Source: CAIZQW01 sp942493055
Lineage (GTDB): Bacteria > Verrucomicrobiota > Kiritimatiellia > RFP12 > UBA1067
Direction: 5' to 3'
Length of the DNA: 64,000 bases
Assembly: GCA_942493055.1 (NCBI GenBank)
Contig: OW818680.1
Coordinates: 1,736,001 to 1,800,000 of the forward strand
The position numbers and the translations under genes are program-made. The notes under the pieces are model-generated. The model had not been told where the DNA came from and did not search any database. It was given only the letters and a program-made list of their open reading frames with translations. Positions 16,866 through 27,300 of the stretch are shown piece by piece. Every line of letters starts with the position of its first letter. The first letter of the stretch is position 1.

Positions 16866-17926
16866 TTTACCTCTCCATTCCGAATGAGTTTCTTCAGGAC
16901 CTTCGCGGATACCCTCTGCATTTTCCGGTCGTTCTTCAACCTTTTTAGCATCCGCTCGCAGGCCTTGGCGACACCCGGAACGGACATTTCTCCCGCCTCT
17001 TTGCCGAGTTCCCTCAGCGTCAGCCCGCACTTCAGACGCCCGATATGCAGCGCAAGGTCACGCCCATAATCGCCATGGCGACCGATGAAGTCATCCCAGC
17101 GTTCACCCCTGACGGATTCAATCGCCCGGACCACTTCCGCAAATGGGAGCAGCCTGCGCCAGGAACGCGCATTAGTCTCCCCTCCCGCACGCTTGGGAAC
17201 CTTCCGGCGCAGGTTCTCGATAAACGTCGTCCCTCCGATAGCCAGGGCCGCCGTAAGGCGAGCGAAGACGCCTTCCTCGACGCCCTGACGCACGTAGTCC
17301 TCAAGGTGGCGACGATAATCCGCCTTCGGATCAACGCCCTTCTCCTGCCCCGCATGCCACCAGAGTCTGTCACAGGTCAGCCAGTCCGGCTTGGGCGCAT
17401 ACCCCGCATACGCGTGATAGGAGCTCCAGGGATGTTGACGCAGCACGGCGAGCCGCGCCTTCACCTGCTCCGCAGTCGGCCCCTCCTGCATGAACCCAGC
17501 CTTCTCTCGGGCGCGCTCCTCCTTGCCCTGCCCGAGGCTGCGGATGCGCACGGGATTCAAGTGGATGTAGACGCTGCACGTCAAAGCCCACGATCCCTCG
17601 CCGTCCACAGGGATGCTCTTGAATCGCGCCTGGAAGACCGGCCCCGAACGCTCATGCTTGGCGTTGAACCAGGCCGCATAGCTCAGGTTCAGCCACTGCA
17701 GCGCACGGCTGGCATTGCCCTCCGGCGTTTCGATCAACAAGTGGTAATGGTTATCCATCAGCACGTAGGCATGCACCACGACGCAGTAACGTTCGACCAA
17801 CAGGGCCAGCAGTTCTACGAAATGCTCCCGGTCTCGGTCATTCTCGAAAATCTCCTTCCGGAACATGCCGCGCGCGGTTATATGATACCACCCGCCTGCA
17901 AAATGATGTCTCAATGGTCTTGCCAT
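16859..17926 (-). CDS. REP-associated tyrosine (Y1/HUH) transposase, copy C
   Basis: 355 aa. Same architecture as copies A and B: YHITARG, HUH motif MDNHYHLLIE, VYIHLNPVRI tyrosine, then a DnaA-C-like HTH (YGRDLALHIGRLKCGLTLRELG). The C-terminus ends in RNGEVNV and its TAA overlaps the ATG of the Rhs gene. GGAGAGG lies 10 to 16 bases upstream of that ATG, so the transposase tail supplies the ribosome site of the next gene. Catalytic residues are intact. Confidence 0.88.
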   Translation of the reverse strand: MARPLRHHFAGGWYHITARGMFRKEIFENDRDREHFVELLALLVERYCVVVHAYVLMDNHYHLLIETPEGNASRALQWLNLSYAAWFNAKHERSGPVFQARFKSIPVDGEGSWALTCSVYIHLNPVRIRSLGQGKEERAREKAGFMQEGPTAEQVKARLAVLRQHPWSSYHAYAGYAPKPDWLTCDRLWWHAGQEKGVDPKADYRRHLEDYVRQGVEEGVFARLTAALAIGGTTFIENLRRKVPKRAGGETNARSWRRLLPFAEVVRAIESVRGERWDDFIGRHGDYGRDLALHIGRLKCGLTLRELGKEAGEMSVPGVAKACERMLKRLKNDRKMQRVSAKVLKKLIRNGEVNV

Positions 17927-17940
17927 GCCGGTAAAATACC

Positions 17941-18068
17941 AAAACTAAGTTTGATTATCAACCCTTAATTGTCTAATGTCAAACTGCAACCCCTCTGCCC
18001 TCTCAAAACTAAGTTTGATTATCAACCCTTAATTGTCTAATGTCAAACTGCAACCCCTCTGCCCTCTC
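17941..18068. repeat. Tandem duplication, 2 x 64 bp, holding the right end of element C
   Basis: Two identical 64-base units (17941-18004 and 18005-18068). Each contains the 30-bp terminal repeat of element C plus 29 bases of subterminal sequence, so there are two possible right ends. No gene is seen from 17927 to 18163. Confidence 0.9.
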
Positions 18069-18163
18069 AAGAATATCGGATTTCTCATGGAGGGTAAAGA
18101 GCGAAGTGTTGAAGGCGAGGGTTTCAGCAAGCATTTGACCTATTAAAAGCTAATAACCACAAC

Positions 18164-18634
18164 TCACTCTTTCGTATAAAAAAAAGCACTTTCATCACCG
18201 TGAGGAAAAAGTCTATTCTTCGTTCCTCTCCTCTGTGATCCAAACTCAAAAAGCATTTGCACACTTAGACAACTAATACCGTTTGTTGTGTAGCTGTTTT
18301 TTTGGGTATCATTTAAACTCACAAACAGCGTAATATCTTTAAAATAAACAGAAAATCCTTCAACGTAAAAAACTCCTCCTTCATCTAGGACAAGCCTGTT
18401 ACCATGTTTCACGATATGCCTGTATGTACATGCAGGTGCCAACTCTATCGTCTCTTCCAAGTCCAGATAAGAACCCTTATAGGAGCCCAGAACATCTTCC
18501 ACCTTCAGCATAACTGCTGGCTGACAGGAACACAAAACCCCGACTGTTACTACAAACAAGATGAATGCTGTCAAACCACTATTTAATAACTTAGGCGTAC
18601 TCATTTTATTAGGTATTTCAGAAATTAATAACAT
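18164..18634 (-). CDS. Putative lipoprotein, partner of the large Rhs protein
   Basis: 156 aa. The start at 18634 has AGGAG seven bases upstream; ATG 18604 is an alternative. A hydrophobic stretch ends in LCSC, an imperfect lipobox, so a lipoprotein is likely. The mature part is small and beta-rich with no recognised family. It begins 22 bases below the stop of the 18657-24251 Rhs gene and shares its AT-rich composition with that gene's tip. An immunity role is inferred from position. Confidence 0.6.
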   Translation of the reverse strand: MLLISEIPNKMSTPKLLNSGLTAFILFVVTVGVLCSCQPAVMLKVEDVLGSYKGSYLDLEETIELAPACTYRHIVKHGNRLVLDEGGVFYVEGFSVYFKDITLFVSLNDTQKNSYTTNGISCLSVQMLFEFGSQRRGTKNRLFPHGDESAFFYTKE

Positions 18635-18656
18635 TTCATCTCTCCTGTTTTACAAT

Positions 18657-21600
18657 CTAGAAGCAAATCATTTCTGTCCAATCTAATGTTATTCCGACAT
18701 TTCGACCATATTTCCCAAACTGATTGTCTCCGAACACTGATGATGCAGGTGGGACTGGAATATCAGGGTAAAGCGACAGATTCGGAAATAAGTTTCTATT
18801 TTTATAAAAATTTAAATACCTATAGAACCAATAATCATCAAATAAATTTGACCCACCGTTATAACCACCTCCACTGGGACTGAACCGAGTGGCTGACGAC
18901 CATGATAATGTGTTTTTGATTTCAAACTGTATAATGGCACTACATTTACCACAGTTGCTAATCCTAGCGCTACCAGAAAAAGACCCGAGCACAGCCCTTC
19001 CTCGATTTCGCACGGTTGCATCCGCAATAAAACCAAGTACATATCCCAATTCGCCTTCTTCTCTTAAATCTCTACTAAATTCTACGTTCTTTCCTTCAGA
19101 ACAACCTCCGCTTGCAAAACTTGATTTGAGTTCTTGCCTAACTTTAGCCACCTCTGGAGAACGCATCATATCTTGCGTAATCGTATCATTATCGCCAAAC
19201 TTAGTCATCCCATCTCCATCTGGGTCTAAATTGTTAAGAAGCCAATCCCAGACTACTCCAGGCGCATGATTCTTGCCAGCATCACCACCACCCCAATAAG
19301 GATTATGTGGCGATGGATAACTGATAATCAAACCGCAAAGTCCTAGAAAATCATACGAATCAATTACCGCATTATCCATGCACAAATAGAGGTTCACTCC
19401 TCCCCTCTCCCCAATCGGATCCTTGTTCACCCACCTGCCGAGTTCGGGCGAATAGTAGCGATAGCCGTAATAATACAACCCCGTCTCGGCATCAAAATAC
19501 TTGGTGCTGAAGCGGTGGGAGAAGGTCGAGGCGAGATCGCCGGATTGACTGATGGTATTGCCGAAGGAATCGAAGACATAGTGGGCACTGATTGAGCCCG
19601 TGGCATCTACATACTCTGTCACATTGCCGTTTGCATCGAAGCATGGGAAATACGCAGTACTATCGCGATTCACGGCGAGCAAGCCGCCAACGCCGCCTGC
19701 GCCTTGAAGGGTGCCAGACAAATCAAGCCCCCAAGCAAAGTAATTGGTGCTGGTTCCTGAACCCTGAACCCTGACCTCTGACACCATGTTCCAGCCGTCC
19801 CACACAAAAGTATTTCTCTGTGTCTCCGTGCCTCCGTGAGAAACAATCTTAGCAATGCGCCGGGATTGGTGGTCATAGACGTTGGAGACGAGGAGGGTGT
19901 CGTTGGAGTAGACGGCGGTCAAGCGGTTTTCGCCGTCCCAGGAATAGGACCAGACACCGTTGGTGAGCATGTTGCCGTCCAAATCGTAGGCAGGTTCAAT
20001 TAAACACGGAGGCACGGAGGGCACGGAGTTTGTGATTACGGCATATTGATTCAGGGCATTGGCGGAGTAAGTGTTGGTCAAAGCATTGAGCGATGAGAAC
20101 ACTCTGTTTCCGATGGGATCGTAATCATAACTAGATTCGCCGTTTGCCATAGTCGCGCTTGTCACCTCTGATTTGAGATTATAGCCGAAGGCGTTGTTCA
20201 CCGTCAAGGTTGGTGTGGTGTCAACTCTGGCAGTTCTGCGGCCGAAACCATCGCTCTCGTAATTGAAGGCTGAGATGGTTGCTGAGCCGAAGGTGTTGGA
20301 GACGGTGGTGATGACGTCGCGATTCGGCTCGAATGTCTTGCGAGCGGAATAGGATGGGTGATCAACCGAGGCAATCAGGTGGCTGCCTGGCAGATAGCTG
20401 TACTGCCAGTTGTTGACCACACTGTTGACCATTGAGGTCACGCTACCAAAGCGCCCGTATTCATCGAAGCCGTATTCAACGGCATAGTCCTGCCCGATGG
20501 AGAGACCTTTCGGACGGCCAAAGGCTTCAACGGGCCTGTCGATGCGGACACCGTTTTGAGTTTCCGCGACAAGGTCAAGGCCGGAATAGATGTTGGTCGT
20601 GGATGATACGATCTCGCCGCTCGCAGGCACGAAAGTCTGCGCCACCTTCTGCCTGCCCATTGCATCGTTGATGAAGGATACCGAGGGCGTACCATCGGAA
20701 TAGGCGGTGTTGGTGAGGCCACCGAAAGAATCATAGCCATACTGGGTCAGCAATTGCTGACCCGTGCTGGCGGTGCGAGCCCAGGCGCGGGTAGAAAGCT
20801 GGCCAAGGGCGGTGTAGGAGTAGGCAGGCCCCTTGCCGTCGGAGTACAGCTTGTTTGTCAACAGGCCGGTGGCTTCGTCGTAAAGCCATTGCGTGCGGTC
20901 CATCTGAGGCTTGAGCGCCGCGATGTCCGAATATGATGAGATGGCAGCAGTGCCGCGATAGGTGTACATGGCAATCATGCGACCGGCAATGTCATATTCG
21001 TAGGCTACGGGGTATGTTGCGCCCCATGTGGCGAGGGTGCGGTTGGCTAGATCGAAGGCCGTGTAGGTCGTGAGGACTGGATCGTTGGCCTTCCCGTACT
21101 GGGTGGTGGAGATGCGGCGGCCCGTGCCAGGCTCGTAGCCGTAGACGATACGGGTGCCAAAGGCATCTTCTGTGTAGTCCACCTGACCGATAAGATTATA
21201 GTGGGTGTAGGTGCCGGTCAGGCGCTCGTTGCTGGGGCCTGAGCGCGTCTCGGCGCGGATCTGGCGCATGAGCGCGTCATAACCGTAAGTAGTCGTGCAT
21301 CCATGCTGGTCGGTCTGCGAGAGTGTCAGACCGGCAAGGGAGATTGAGACAGCAGGCAGCACCGACGTGGCGTTGGAGACGGTGGCCGTGAGCACATAAG
21401 TTGTCGGATCCTGCACAACCTTCTGCACAGTCTCGTTACCGCGCACATCGCGGTTGCGGGATTCGGCGAGGACGGAGAGCACACCGTTTGTAAGGGGAAA
21501 GAGGCGCGTGATGACGGTGTTGGTCATCGGCAGGATCGTAACATCGGAGCAAGACTGGACGGAAGTCGAGACCTGGCGGACGAAGATGCCTTCAAGGACG

Positions 21601-24251
21601 AAGGCGCTGTCCGTGGACTGGATGCGGGAGACGCTGGCGACGGTCTGGGTGGTTGCGATACTAGCACCGAGCTTGTTATACGCATAGGTCGTCACGGGCA
21701 GGTCATACGTGCCCGTCCCGCCTTGGACAATACGGGATTCGGATTCGAGCTGGCCTTTGGAGTTATAGACATAGACGGTCTTGAGTGTCGCGCCGCCGAA
21801 GCCGGGGCGCTCCTGGAGGACGAGCTGGCCGAGGGCGTTGTAATGGCTCTTCGAGTAGTCAGCTCCCGTGGGCAAACCATAAGTCGTCTTCTCCCAGCGC
21901 GTGCCGGTCGGGGCATCCACGCCCTGCGTGGTGTACTCGGCGCGCATCACGGTGCCGGTGCGGCTCAGCAGCGAGCCATCCGTGCCGTAGCTCTCAATGA
22001 CGATTGCGCCTGCGGGATCTGTACGGGTGACCGTCGTGTTGTCCAGGCTGTAGGAGGTGCGGTTGGTGCGGCCCATGGCGTCCACGGCAAGGACGGTGCG
22101 ACCCTGAGTGTCAAAGACCGTCGAACTGGCAATGCCGGTATCGATATCGTTCGTCGCAACGGACTGATAAACGACACGACCCTCCGCATCGTAATTATAG
22201 GTCTTTGTCACATTGCCGAAAGGCGTATAGCGGGTGGAGGACTTGATGCGCTTGGCGGTGTCGAAGGTGTTGGTCACGGTTGTGCCGTCGGCGTTCCGCT
22301 GCCAGACCGGGCCCGTGCAGATCCAGTTCGACATTTCCGAGGTGCCGTCATGGCGGAACGTGTTGACGCGCTTGTGCATGAGGTTGTAGGTGTGCGTCTC
22401 CGAGCCAGCCAAAGTGAACACCGAGCCCGTGTGGACATGGCTTTCCGTGCTCACGACATCGCCACGGAAGTTATAGGTGCTCACGGTGCGCGTGGATTTG
22501 CCTGGCAGGACGCGGAAGTATGCCGATGCAGCCGGAGGGAAATCATACCGGATATCCGGATCCACATACCAGTAACCTTGCGTGACGGTTTCCGTCCACG
22601 AGCCGTCCTCTCCTGCCGCGTATGCGTAGTGCGTCGCGCTGCCGTCAGGACCCACGGAAAGCTCCAGCCGCCCGCGTTCAACGGGATTCGCGGAGGCTGC
22701 CGAATAATGATAGTAATAACTTTTCAACAACGCGCCCGTCTTCGGATCGCGCCGAGTCGTGGTGTCCACAACGTCGAAATTCGAATTCGGTTGTTTGTAC
22801 GTATATGCCACATCCGAGACTTCCACGCCGTCCTGGATGACGACGGTCCGGACGGGGCGGCGGTCGGTGAAGTGAAAAATGTCAGGTATAGAAGAATAGG
22901 TGTTTGTCGTGACCTGGACGATGCCGCCATGCACGGTCTCCGTCTTTTGGGTCATGCGGCCCTCGGAGTCGTAGACGTAGCTCTCGGCCCCGCCGTAGGC
23001 GTTGGTCACGGCGCTGAACCTTCCGGCGTTCGCGCCCTGGTCGATGCGGGCGGCCTCATACAGCACCTGCTCGCTGCCGTCCGGGTTCACCGCCGACTGT
23101 TTCAGCTTGCGGTAGCCGAGGTAGTCGTTGCTGAAGATTTCGCGTGTCACGGACGACGTCTTCCCGTCCGCTGAAGCGAGCGTGCGGGTCTGCTGGATGC
23201 GGCCCGGATAGATGTTCAGGAGCCTCAGGAGGTTCTCGGTCACAGCGTCAGCCCCCTCCCCCCTGGTCAGCCCCCAGGAATAAGACGTCCCGAGGTACTG
23301 CCACTCGTAACGGAAGAGGAATTCGTCGCCCCTGCGCTCCTCAAGCTTGAGGCCGTACGAAGTCCCTGAAATCGGCTCGTAGACCGAATCGCAGGCTCGG
23401 AAGTGGATGACTTTCTCCCCCCTGGAGCACGGGATGCAGCCCGGGCCCGACACCAGCCGGTATCCCGTGTACTCCGTGCGGGTGAAGAGGAACGTCTTCG
23501 ACGGGCTGCCCGAGAACGTGTAGCGGCCGTCCGGCCCCGGCTGCTGCGAGACCGCCGCAGGCGGATACCAAGAGACGAGGACCGAGTTGGCGGACGGCTC
23601 CGTCATGTCCAGCAGGCCGTCCGCCCTCGACCATATCTGCCGGATGCCCCCGAGATCCTTCACCACGTCGATCCCGAAATCCGCCACTTCCGCTGTCACG
23701 CCGTCGGGCGTGATGACTTGAGCCGCTGAATGCAATCCATAGTCATAGACGATGCACGTCCGGTCCGCCAGCAACTCGTAGTATCTTGCCACCTCGCCTT
23801 CGCCCCCCAGCCGGCACTGCCTGTTGCGGCCGGAAGCCGTGAGCTTGGGTTTCCCGTTGCTGTCGTAGACCGTCTTCCTGCCGAGGCCGTCCTCGACGGT
23901 GATTTCGCCAAGCCCCGCGTCTATGCGGACGATCTTGCTCGAAATCGGATGGTCATAGGCCAGCATCGCACGCGTCCCGAGCTTCTGGCTGGGCACAGCC
24001 GCGTAAATCCGGAGGTTCCCCTTCCGGGTCCCGCTAATCCACGGGGACTGGCCAAAGCCCTGGATGAACGATATGCTGCTCACTTTAACCTGCGCGTTAT
24101 ATCCGCACGGGCTGCATTCGCATTCGTCTTCCTGGTCAGGCCCCGTCACTTCCGTTTCATCGTTCGTCGTCACGTTTACGCCAAAAAGGCAGGTCGAGAC
24201 GGAGAGGGAGAGAATAATGATCCAGAGTGCGCTGATGTTTGTCTTTTTCAT
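18657..24251 (-). CDS. Large secreted Rhs/YD-repeat protein with unique C-terminal tip
   Basis: 1864 aa from the ATG at 24251, which begins a signal peptide (MKKTNISALWIIILSLS); the frame is open nine codons further. After a Cys-rich segment (CECSPCG) come an N-terminal beta region and dozens of YD-type repeats (YDSEGRMTQKT, YNYDAEGRVVYQ, YGYDALMRQIR). The Rhs core near residue 1620 reads DPIGERGGVNLYLCMDN and ends at DFLGL. The final 226 residues are unrelated and AT-rich, with an Asp-rich DPDGDGMTKFGDND segment and several Cys. By analogy with polymorphic toxins the core would form a shell around the tip. It probably follows the calcium-repeat gene in one operon (60-base gap). Short mini-repeats are embedded in frame near the core. 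Confidence 0.87.
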   Translation of the reverse strand: MKKTNISALWIIILSLSVSTCLFGVNVTTNDETEVTGPDQEDECECSPCGYNAQVKVSSISFIQGFGQSPWISGTRKGNLRIYAAVPSQKLGTRAMLAYDHPISSKIVRIDAGLGEITVEDGLGRKTVYDSNGKPKLTASGRNRQCRLGGEGEVARYYELLADRTCIVYDYGLHSAAQVITPDGVTAEVADFGIDVVKDLGGIRQIWSRADGLLDMTEPSANSVLVSWYPPAAVSQQPGPDGRYTFSGSPSKTFLFTRTEYTGYRLVSGPGCIPCSRGEKVIHFRACDSVYEPISGTSYGLKLEERRGDEFLFRYEWQYLGTSYSWGLTRGEGADAVTENLLRLLNIYPGRIQQTRTLASADGKTSSVTREIFSNDYLGYRKLKQSAVNPDGSEQVLYEAARIDQGANAGRFSAVTNAYGGAESYVYDSEGRMTQKTETVHGGIVQVTTNTYSSIPDIFHFTDRRPVRTVVIQDGVEVSDVAYTYKQPNSNFDVVDTTTRRDPKTGALLKSYYYHYSAASANPVERGRLELSVGPDGSATHYAYAAGEDGSWTETVTQGYWYVDPDIRYDFPPAASAYFRVLPGKSTRTVSTYNFRGDVVSTESHVHTGSVFTLAGSETHTYNLMHKRVNTFRHDGTSEMSNWICTGPVWQRNADGTTVTNTFDTAKRIKSSTRYTPFGNVTKTYNYDAEGRVVYQSVATNDIDTGIASSTVFDTQGRTVLAVDAMGRTNRTSYSLDNTTVTRTDPAGAIVIESYGTDGSLLSRTGTVMRAEYTTQGVDAPTGTRWEKTTYGLPTGADYSKSHYNALGQLVLQERPGFGGATLKTVYVYNSKGQLESESRIVQGGTGTYDLPVTTYAYNKLGASIATTQTVASVSRIQSTDSAFVLEGIFVRQVSTSVQSCSDVTILPMTNTVITRLFPLTNGVLSVLAESRNRDVRGNETVQKVVQDPTTYVLTATVSNATSVLPAVSISLAGLTLSQTDQHGCTTTYGYDALMRQIRAETRSGPSNERLTGTYTHYNLIGQVDYTEDAFGTRIVYGYEPGTGRRISTTQYGKANDPVLTTYTAFDLANRTLATWGATYPVAYEYDIAGRMIAMYTYRGTAAISSYSDIAALKPQMDRTQWLYDEATGLLTNKLYSDGKGPAYSYTALGQLSTRAWARTASTGQQLLTQYGYDSFGGLTNTAYSDGTPSVSFINDAMGRQKVAQTFVPASGEIVSSTTNIYSGLDLVAETQNGVRIDRPVEAFGRPKGLSIGQDYAVEYGFDEYGRFGSVTSMVNSVVNNWQYSYLPGSHLIASVDHPSYSARKTFEPNRDVITTVSNTFGSATISAFNYESDGFGRRTARVDTTPTLTVNNAFGYNLKSEVTSATMANGESSYDYDPIGNRVFSSLNALTNTYSANALNQYAVITNSVPSVPPCLIEPAYDLDGNMLTNGVWSYSWDGENRLTAVYSNDTLLVSNVYDHQSRRIAKIVSHGGTETQRNTFVWDGWNMVSEVRVQGSGTSTNYFAWGLDLSGTLQGAGGVGGLLAVNRDSTAYFPCFDANGNVTEYVDATGSISAHYVFDSFGNTISQSGDLASTFSHRFSTKYFDAETGLYYYGYRYYSPELGRWVNKDPIGERGGVNLYLCMDNAVIDSYDFLGLCGLIISYPSPHNPYWGGGDAGKNHAPGVVWDWLLNNLDPDGDGMTKFGDNDTITQDMMRSPEVAKVRQELKSSFASGGCSEGKNVEFSRDLREEGELGYVLGFIADATVRNRGRAVLGSFSGSARISNCGKCSAIIQFEIKNTLSWSSATRFSPSGGGYNGGSNLFDDYWFYRYLNFYKNRNLFPNLSLYPDIPVPPASSVFGDNQFGKYGRNVGITLDWTEMICF
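19800..20035. repeat. Dispersed mini-repeats embedded in frame in the Rhs gene
   Basis: TGTGTCTCCGTGCCTCCGTG near 19819-19838 and CACGGAGGCACGGAGGGCAC near 20006-20025 are inverted versions of one repeat type. They are translated as part of VSHGGTETQRN and NSVPSVPPC. A nearby CTGAACCCTGAACCCTGACC (about 19757-19776) is similar low-complexity sequence. Confidence 0.6.
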
Positions 24252-24311
24252 TTCGTTTCTTCTGTTTGTCATTGTCAATATGTGTGTGTGTGAGTCTTTA
24301 AAACCCCCGCC

Positions 24312-27300
24312 TTACGGGGCGGGCTGCTTGAGGTCGGAGGGAAGTCCCATCCCCAGGCTGTAGGCGTCACCGAGCGGGACCCCGTCCTGATAGGACTTGA
24401 TCGTGTGGCAGGTGGAGGCGGAGACCGAGTTCGGATGTATCATGCGGAAGCTGTATTCGCCGGCTTCGCAGAGAGAGGAACCAGGGATCATCCTTGCTAT
24501 CGAGAGATCGTCGAAGGTAACGCCGCCCACGAAGATGCATATCTCGATCCCGGTGTCAGCGGGCACCCCGAAGGTGACCATGCGGTGTTCCCAGACCTGG
24601 CTCGTCGCCCGTCTCTCGATCACCCGCGCATAGCAGTCAAGATGGGTCTGCACCCAGAAGGGGATTGCCCGGCGGCTGTCGAGGATCGGGCCGCCGGTCC
24701 CTGCGCGGAGGAGCACGTAGTGGTCCATGTACGCCGAGCTGACGTTGAGTGTGGCGTTGGTGTTGCCGGAGAGCGAGACGGATAGCCCTGATGCGGCTTC
24801 GAGCTTCACGCCGGGCGTGAGGCCGGGGACAATCCATGAGCGTGCGCGTCCGAGCTGGCAAGCCGGGGCTGCGGCGGGCAGCGAGCCGTCGTAGACATTG
24901 ACCGTGAGTGTGCGCGTGACCGGCGAACCCGTGGCGGGCGTCCACAACGTGGTGAACGTCCATGCGCCGTCAAGCGTGAGAGGGATGTCGAGAGGGACGC
25001 CCTGAGTGACGGAGACATTCTGGAGCACCGTGCCCGAGGCGTTGACAACGGTGAGCACGGCAGAGCCTGCCTGTGAGACGCCTAGCCTCAGCGTGTCGCC
25101 GACGCGGGCGTTGAGGGTGGTCACGCCCGTGACGAGGTCGAGCGGGGTCCACGCCATTGAGACGGCGGAGGTGCAGGCGCCGTTCTCGAAAGAGAGTGCG
25201 AGAGAGCTCGCCACGCCTGACGGGTCAAGAGGTAAGTCAGCATACCAGCGGCCCGCGATTGAGGGGCGCACAGTTACACTGGCCCCGCCGAACATGCCTG
25301 TGACCAGCTCGGGCCAGCGTGCGGAGCCTTCGACACAGGCCGGGGAGAGCGGGCTTGCGATGACGGCCTTGGATGCGAAGTTCGTGCGTGCCGAGGATGT
25401 CGCGACCCAGTCAGCGATGCCGTCGGCGTCCGAATCGGAACCTCCGAGGCTGCCGAGGCCGACAGATGCGATTTTCAATCCGAGGCTGGCGTCCACGGCG
25501 TTCCAGACGATGCGAATGCGACGGGGCCCGGCCTTCATGAAGGGCAGGACGGCATCGAAGGAGCCATCGGCGTCCCGGAGCCAGTAGCGCCCGACGAGCT
25601 GTCCGTCGGCGTAGACGATGAAGTCGCTCATGGTGATTGGTGTCGTCCCGGACTGCCCCCTCCATTCGTGGCGGCCTGTGACGCGCAGGACGGGCTTGGC
25701 ATCCGAAGGCAGGTCGAACACGTATTCGACGGCGCCGCGTGCATGGGCTGCGATAAGGGATGCGTCGCGGTAGAACTGTCCTTCCACCTTGTCGGTCTGT
25801 GATCCGGTCTTGACGGATATCGGCGTCCATGCGGTGCCGAAGCTCTGGGTGAGCGGGTTCGTGCCGATGCGGATCTCCTCTTTGTCGGAGACGCCGTCGT
25901 TGTCCGTGTCGGCGTCCAGGAGGCTGGTGCCGGCCGTGATCTCCTCCTTGTCCGTGAGGCCGTCGAAGTCCGTGTCGGTGTTGAGCGGATTGCTGCCCCT
26001 GACGCGCACTTCGTCGCGGTCGAGGATGGTGTCGCCGTCGCTGTCGGCCGTCGTCGCAGCAAGGCGGTCCTCCATCCAGTCCTGGATGCCGTCATTGTCA
26101 GCGTCCGCGCCGTGCACCGCGACCAGGCGGATGAAGTCGAGCGCTGGGCGTGAGATACGGGAGCCTGAGACCACGCGGTTGGCCCACGCGATCTTGAAGC
26201 GGTGGACGCCTGCGGGCAGCCAGGGCGTGATGAGCCTGCCTTTTCCGGCGCGGTCGATGTCGCCATCCACATACACGGAGCCGATGGAGCGGTCAAGCAA
26301 ACTGGCGTTGAAGGTGAACCGGTAGTTTGCGGGCGGATCATACTGGAAGTTGCGGGCCTGGATCTCCAGCACATGGAAGCCGGGCGTCTCGACCGTGAGG
26401 TCATAGGCGCAGGACGACGCCGTGGAGTTGGCCCATACGAGCGAGTCCCCGGAGGCGGTGAAGTCCGTGGTGATGTGGGTGATATAGCGGGCGGCGGTAT
26501 CCACACCGTTGCGGAAGGAGGCGACCGAGCCGTCGGGCGTGTTGTCGCTGTCCGTGTCAGGGATGTTCGGGTTCAAACGGAATATGGCGCTTTCGTCGGA
26601 GTCCCAGAGCAGGTCGGAATCCGAATCCACGCGGGTGACCAGCGTGGTGGACGAGCCCGTCTCATGGAGGTCCGTGAGGCCGTCGAAGTCGCTGTCGGCC
26701 GTCCCGGGGTTGAGGCTGCACCAGAGTTGACGGGCCGAAGCGCCGGAGTCGATGCCGTTCACGCGGAAGCCGAGCACGGAGAGCCTGCGCCCGGCGGGGG
26801 CGTCCTCGGTCCATACGATGCGGAAGCGGTTCAGGCCGGCAGGCAGCCAGGGCGTCCAGACCTGCCATGTCGCCCCGCCTGCCGGGATGGCGGAGGCGAA
26901 TGTCGCGATAACCGCGTCGTCGCAGAAGAGGGTGAGCGAATGGAGCTCTGCGGAGGCCGTGACGTTGGAGAGCGTGACGGAGACCTGATGGAAGCCGGGG
27001 GACGGCAGGGTCACGTCGTAGGCGAGGCGGAGCAGGGAGCCTTCGGAGGCTGTGACGGCGTCACCCTGCGCAGTCCAGGAGCCGGACTTCGCGGTGAATG
27101 CGGAGCCGCCGATCGCCGCGACCGGATAGACGTCCTGCGTGCCGTCATTGTCGCTGTCGGCCTTCGCGGGGTCGGTCCCGAACCGTCCGGTCTCGTCGGA
27201 TGTGGGGATGCCGTCGGCATCGGGGTCCATGTCGGGGACGAGGGGGTTCCAGCCTTGGGCGATCTCGACTGCGTCCTTGATGCCGTCGTTGTCCGTGTCA

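Larger units (their letters stand above)
16836..17999 (-). mobile_element. RAYT-type element, copy C (1164 bp), diverged
   Basis: Inverted repeats of 30 bp with two mismatches (16836-16865 and 17970-17999) share GGCAGAGGGGT with copies A and B but differ inside (TTGCARTTTGACATT). The transposase is about 80 percent similar to the others by eye. The right end is duplicated in tandem. It sits exactly at the 5' end of the truncated Rhs gene. Confidence 0.82.

Noticed and set aside
17941..18068. Possible CRISPR-like repeat
   Set aside because: Only two units, no spacers (units are directly adjacent), and each contains a transposon end.
21723..23174. 483-codon plus-strand frame inside the large Rhs gene
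   Set aside because: Antisense to YD repeats, composed of Arg/Gly/Val-rich low-information sequence; the minus-strand Rhs frame is clearly the gene.
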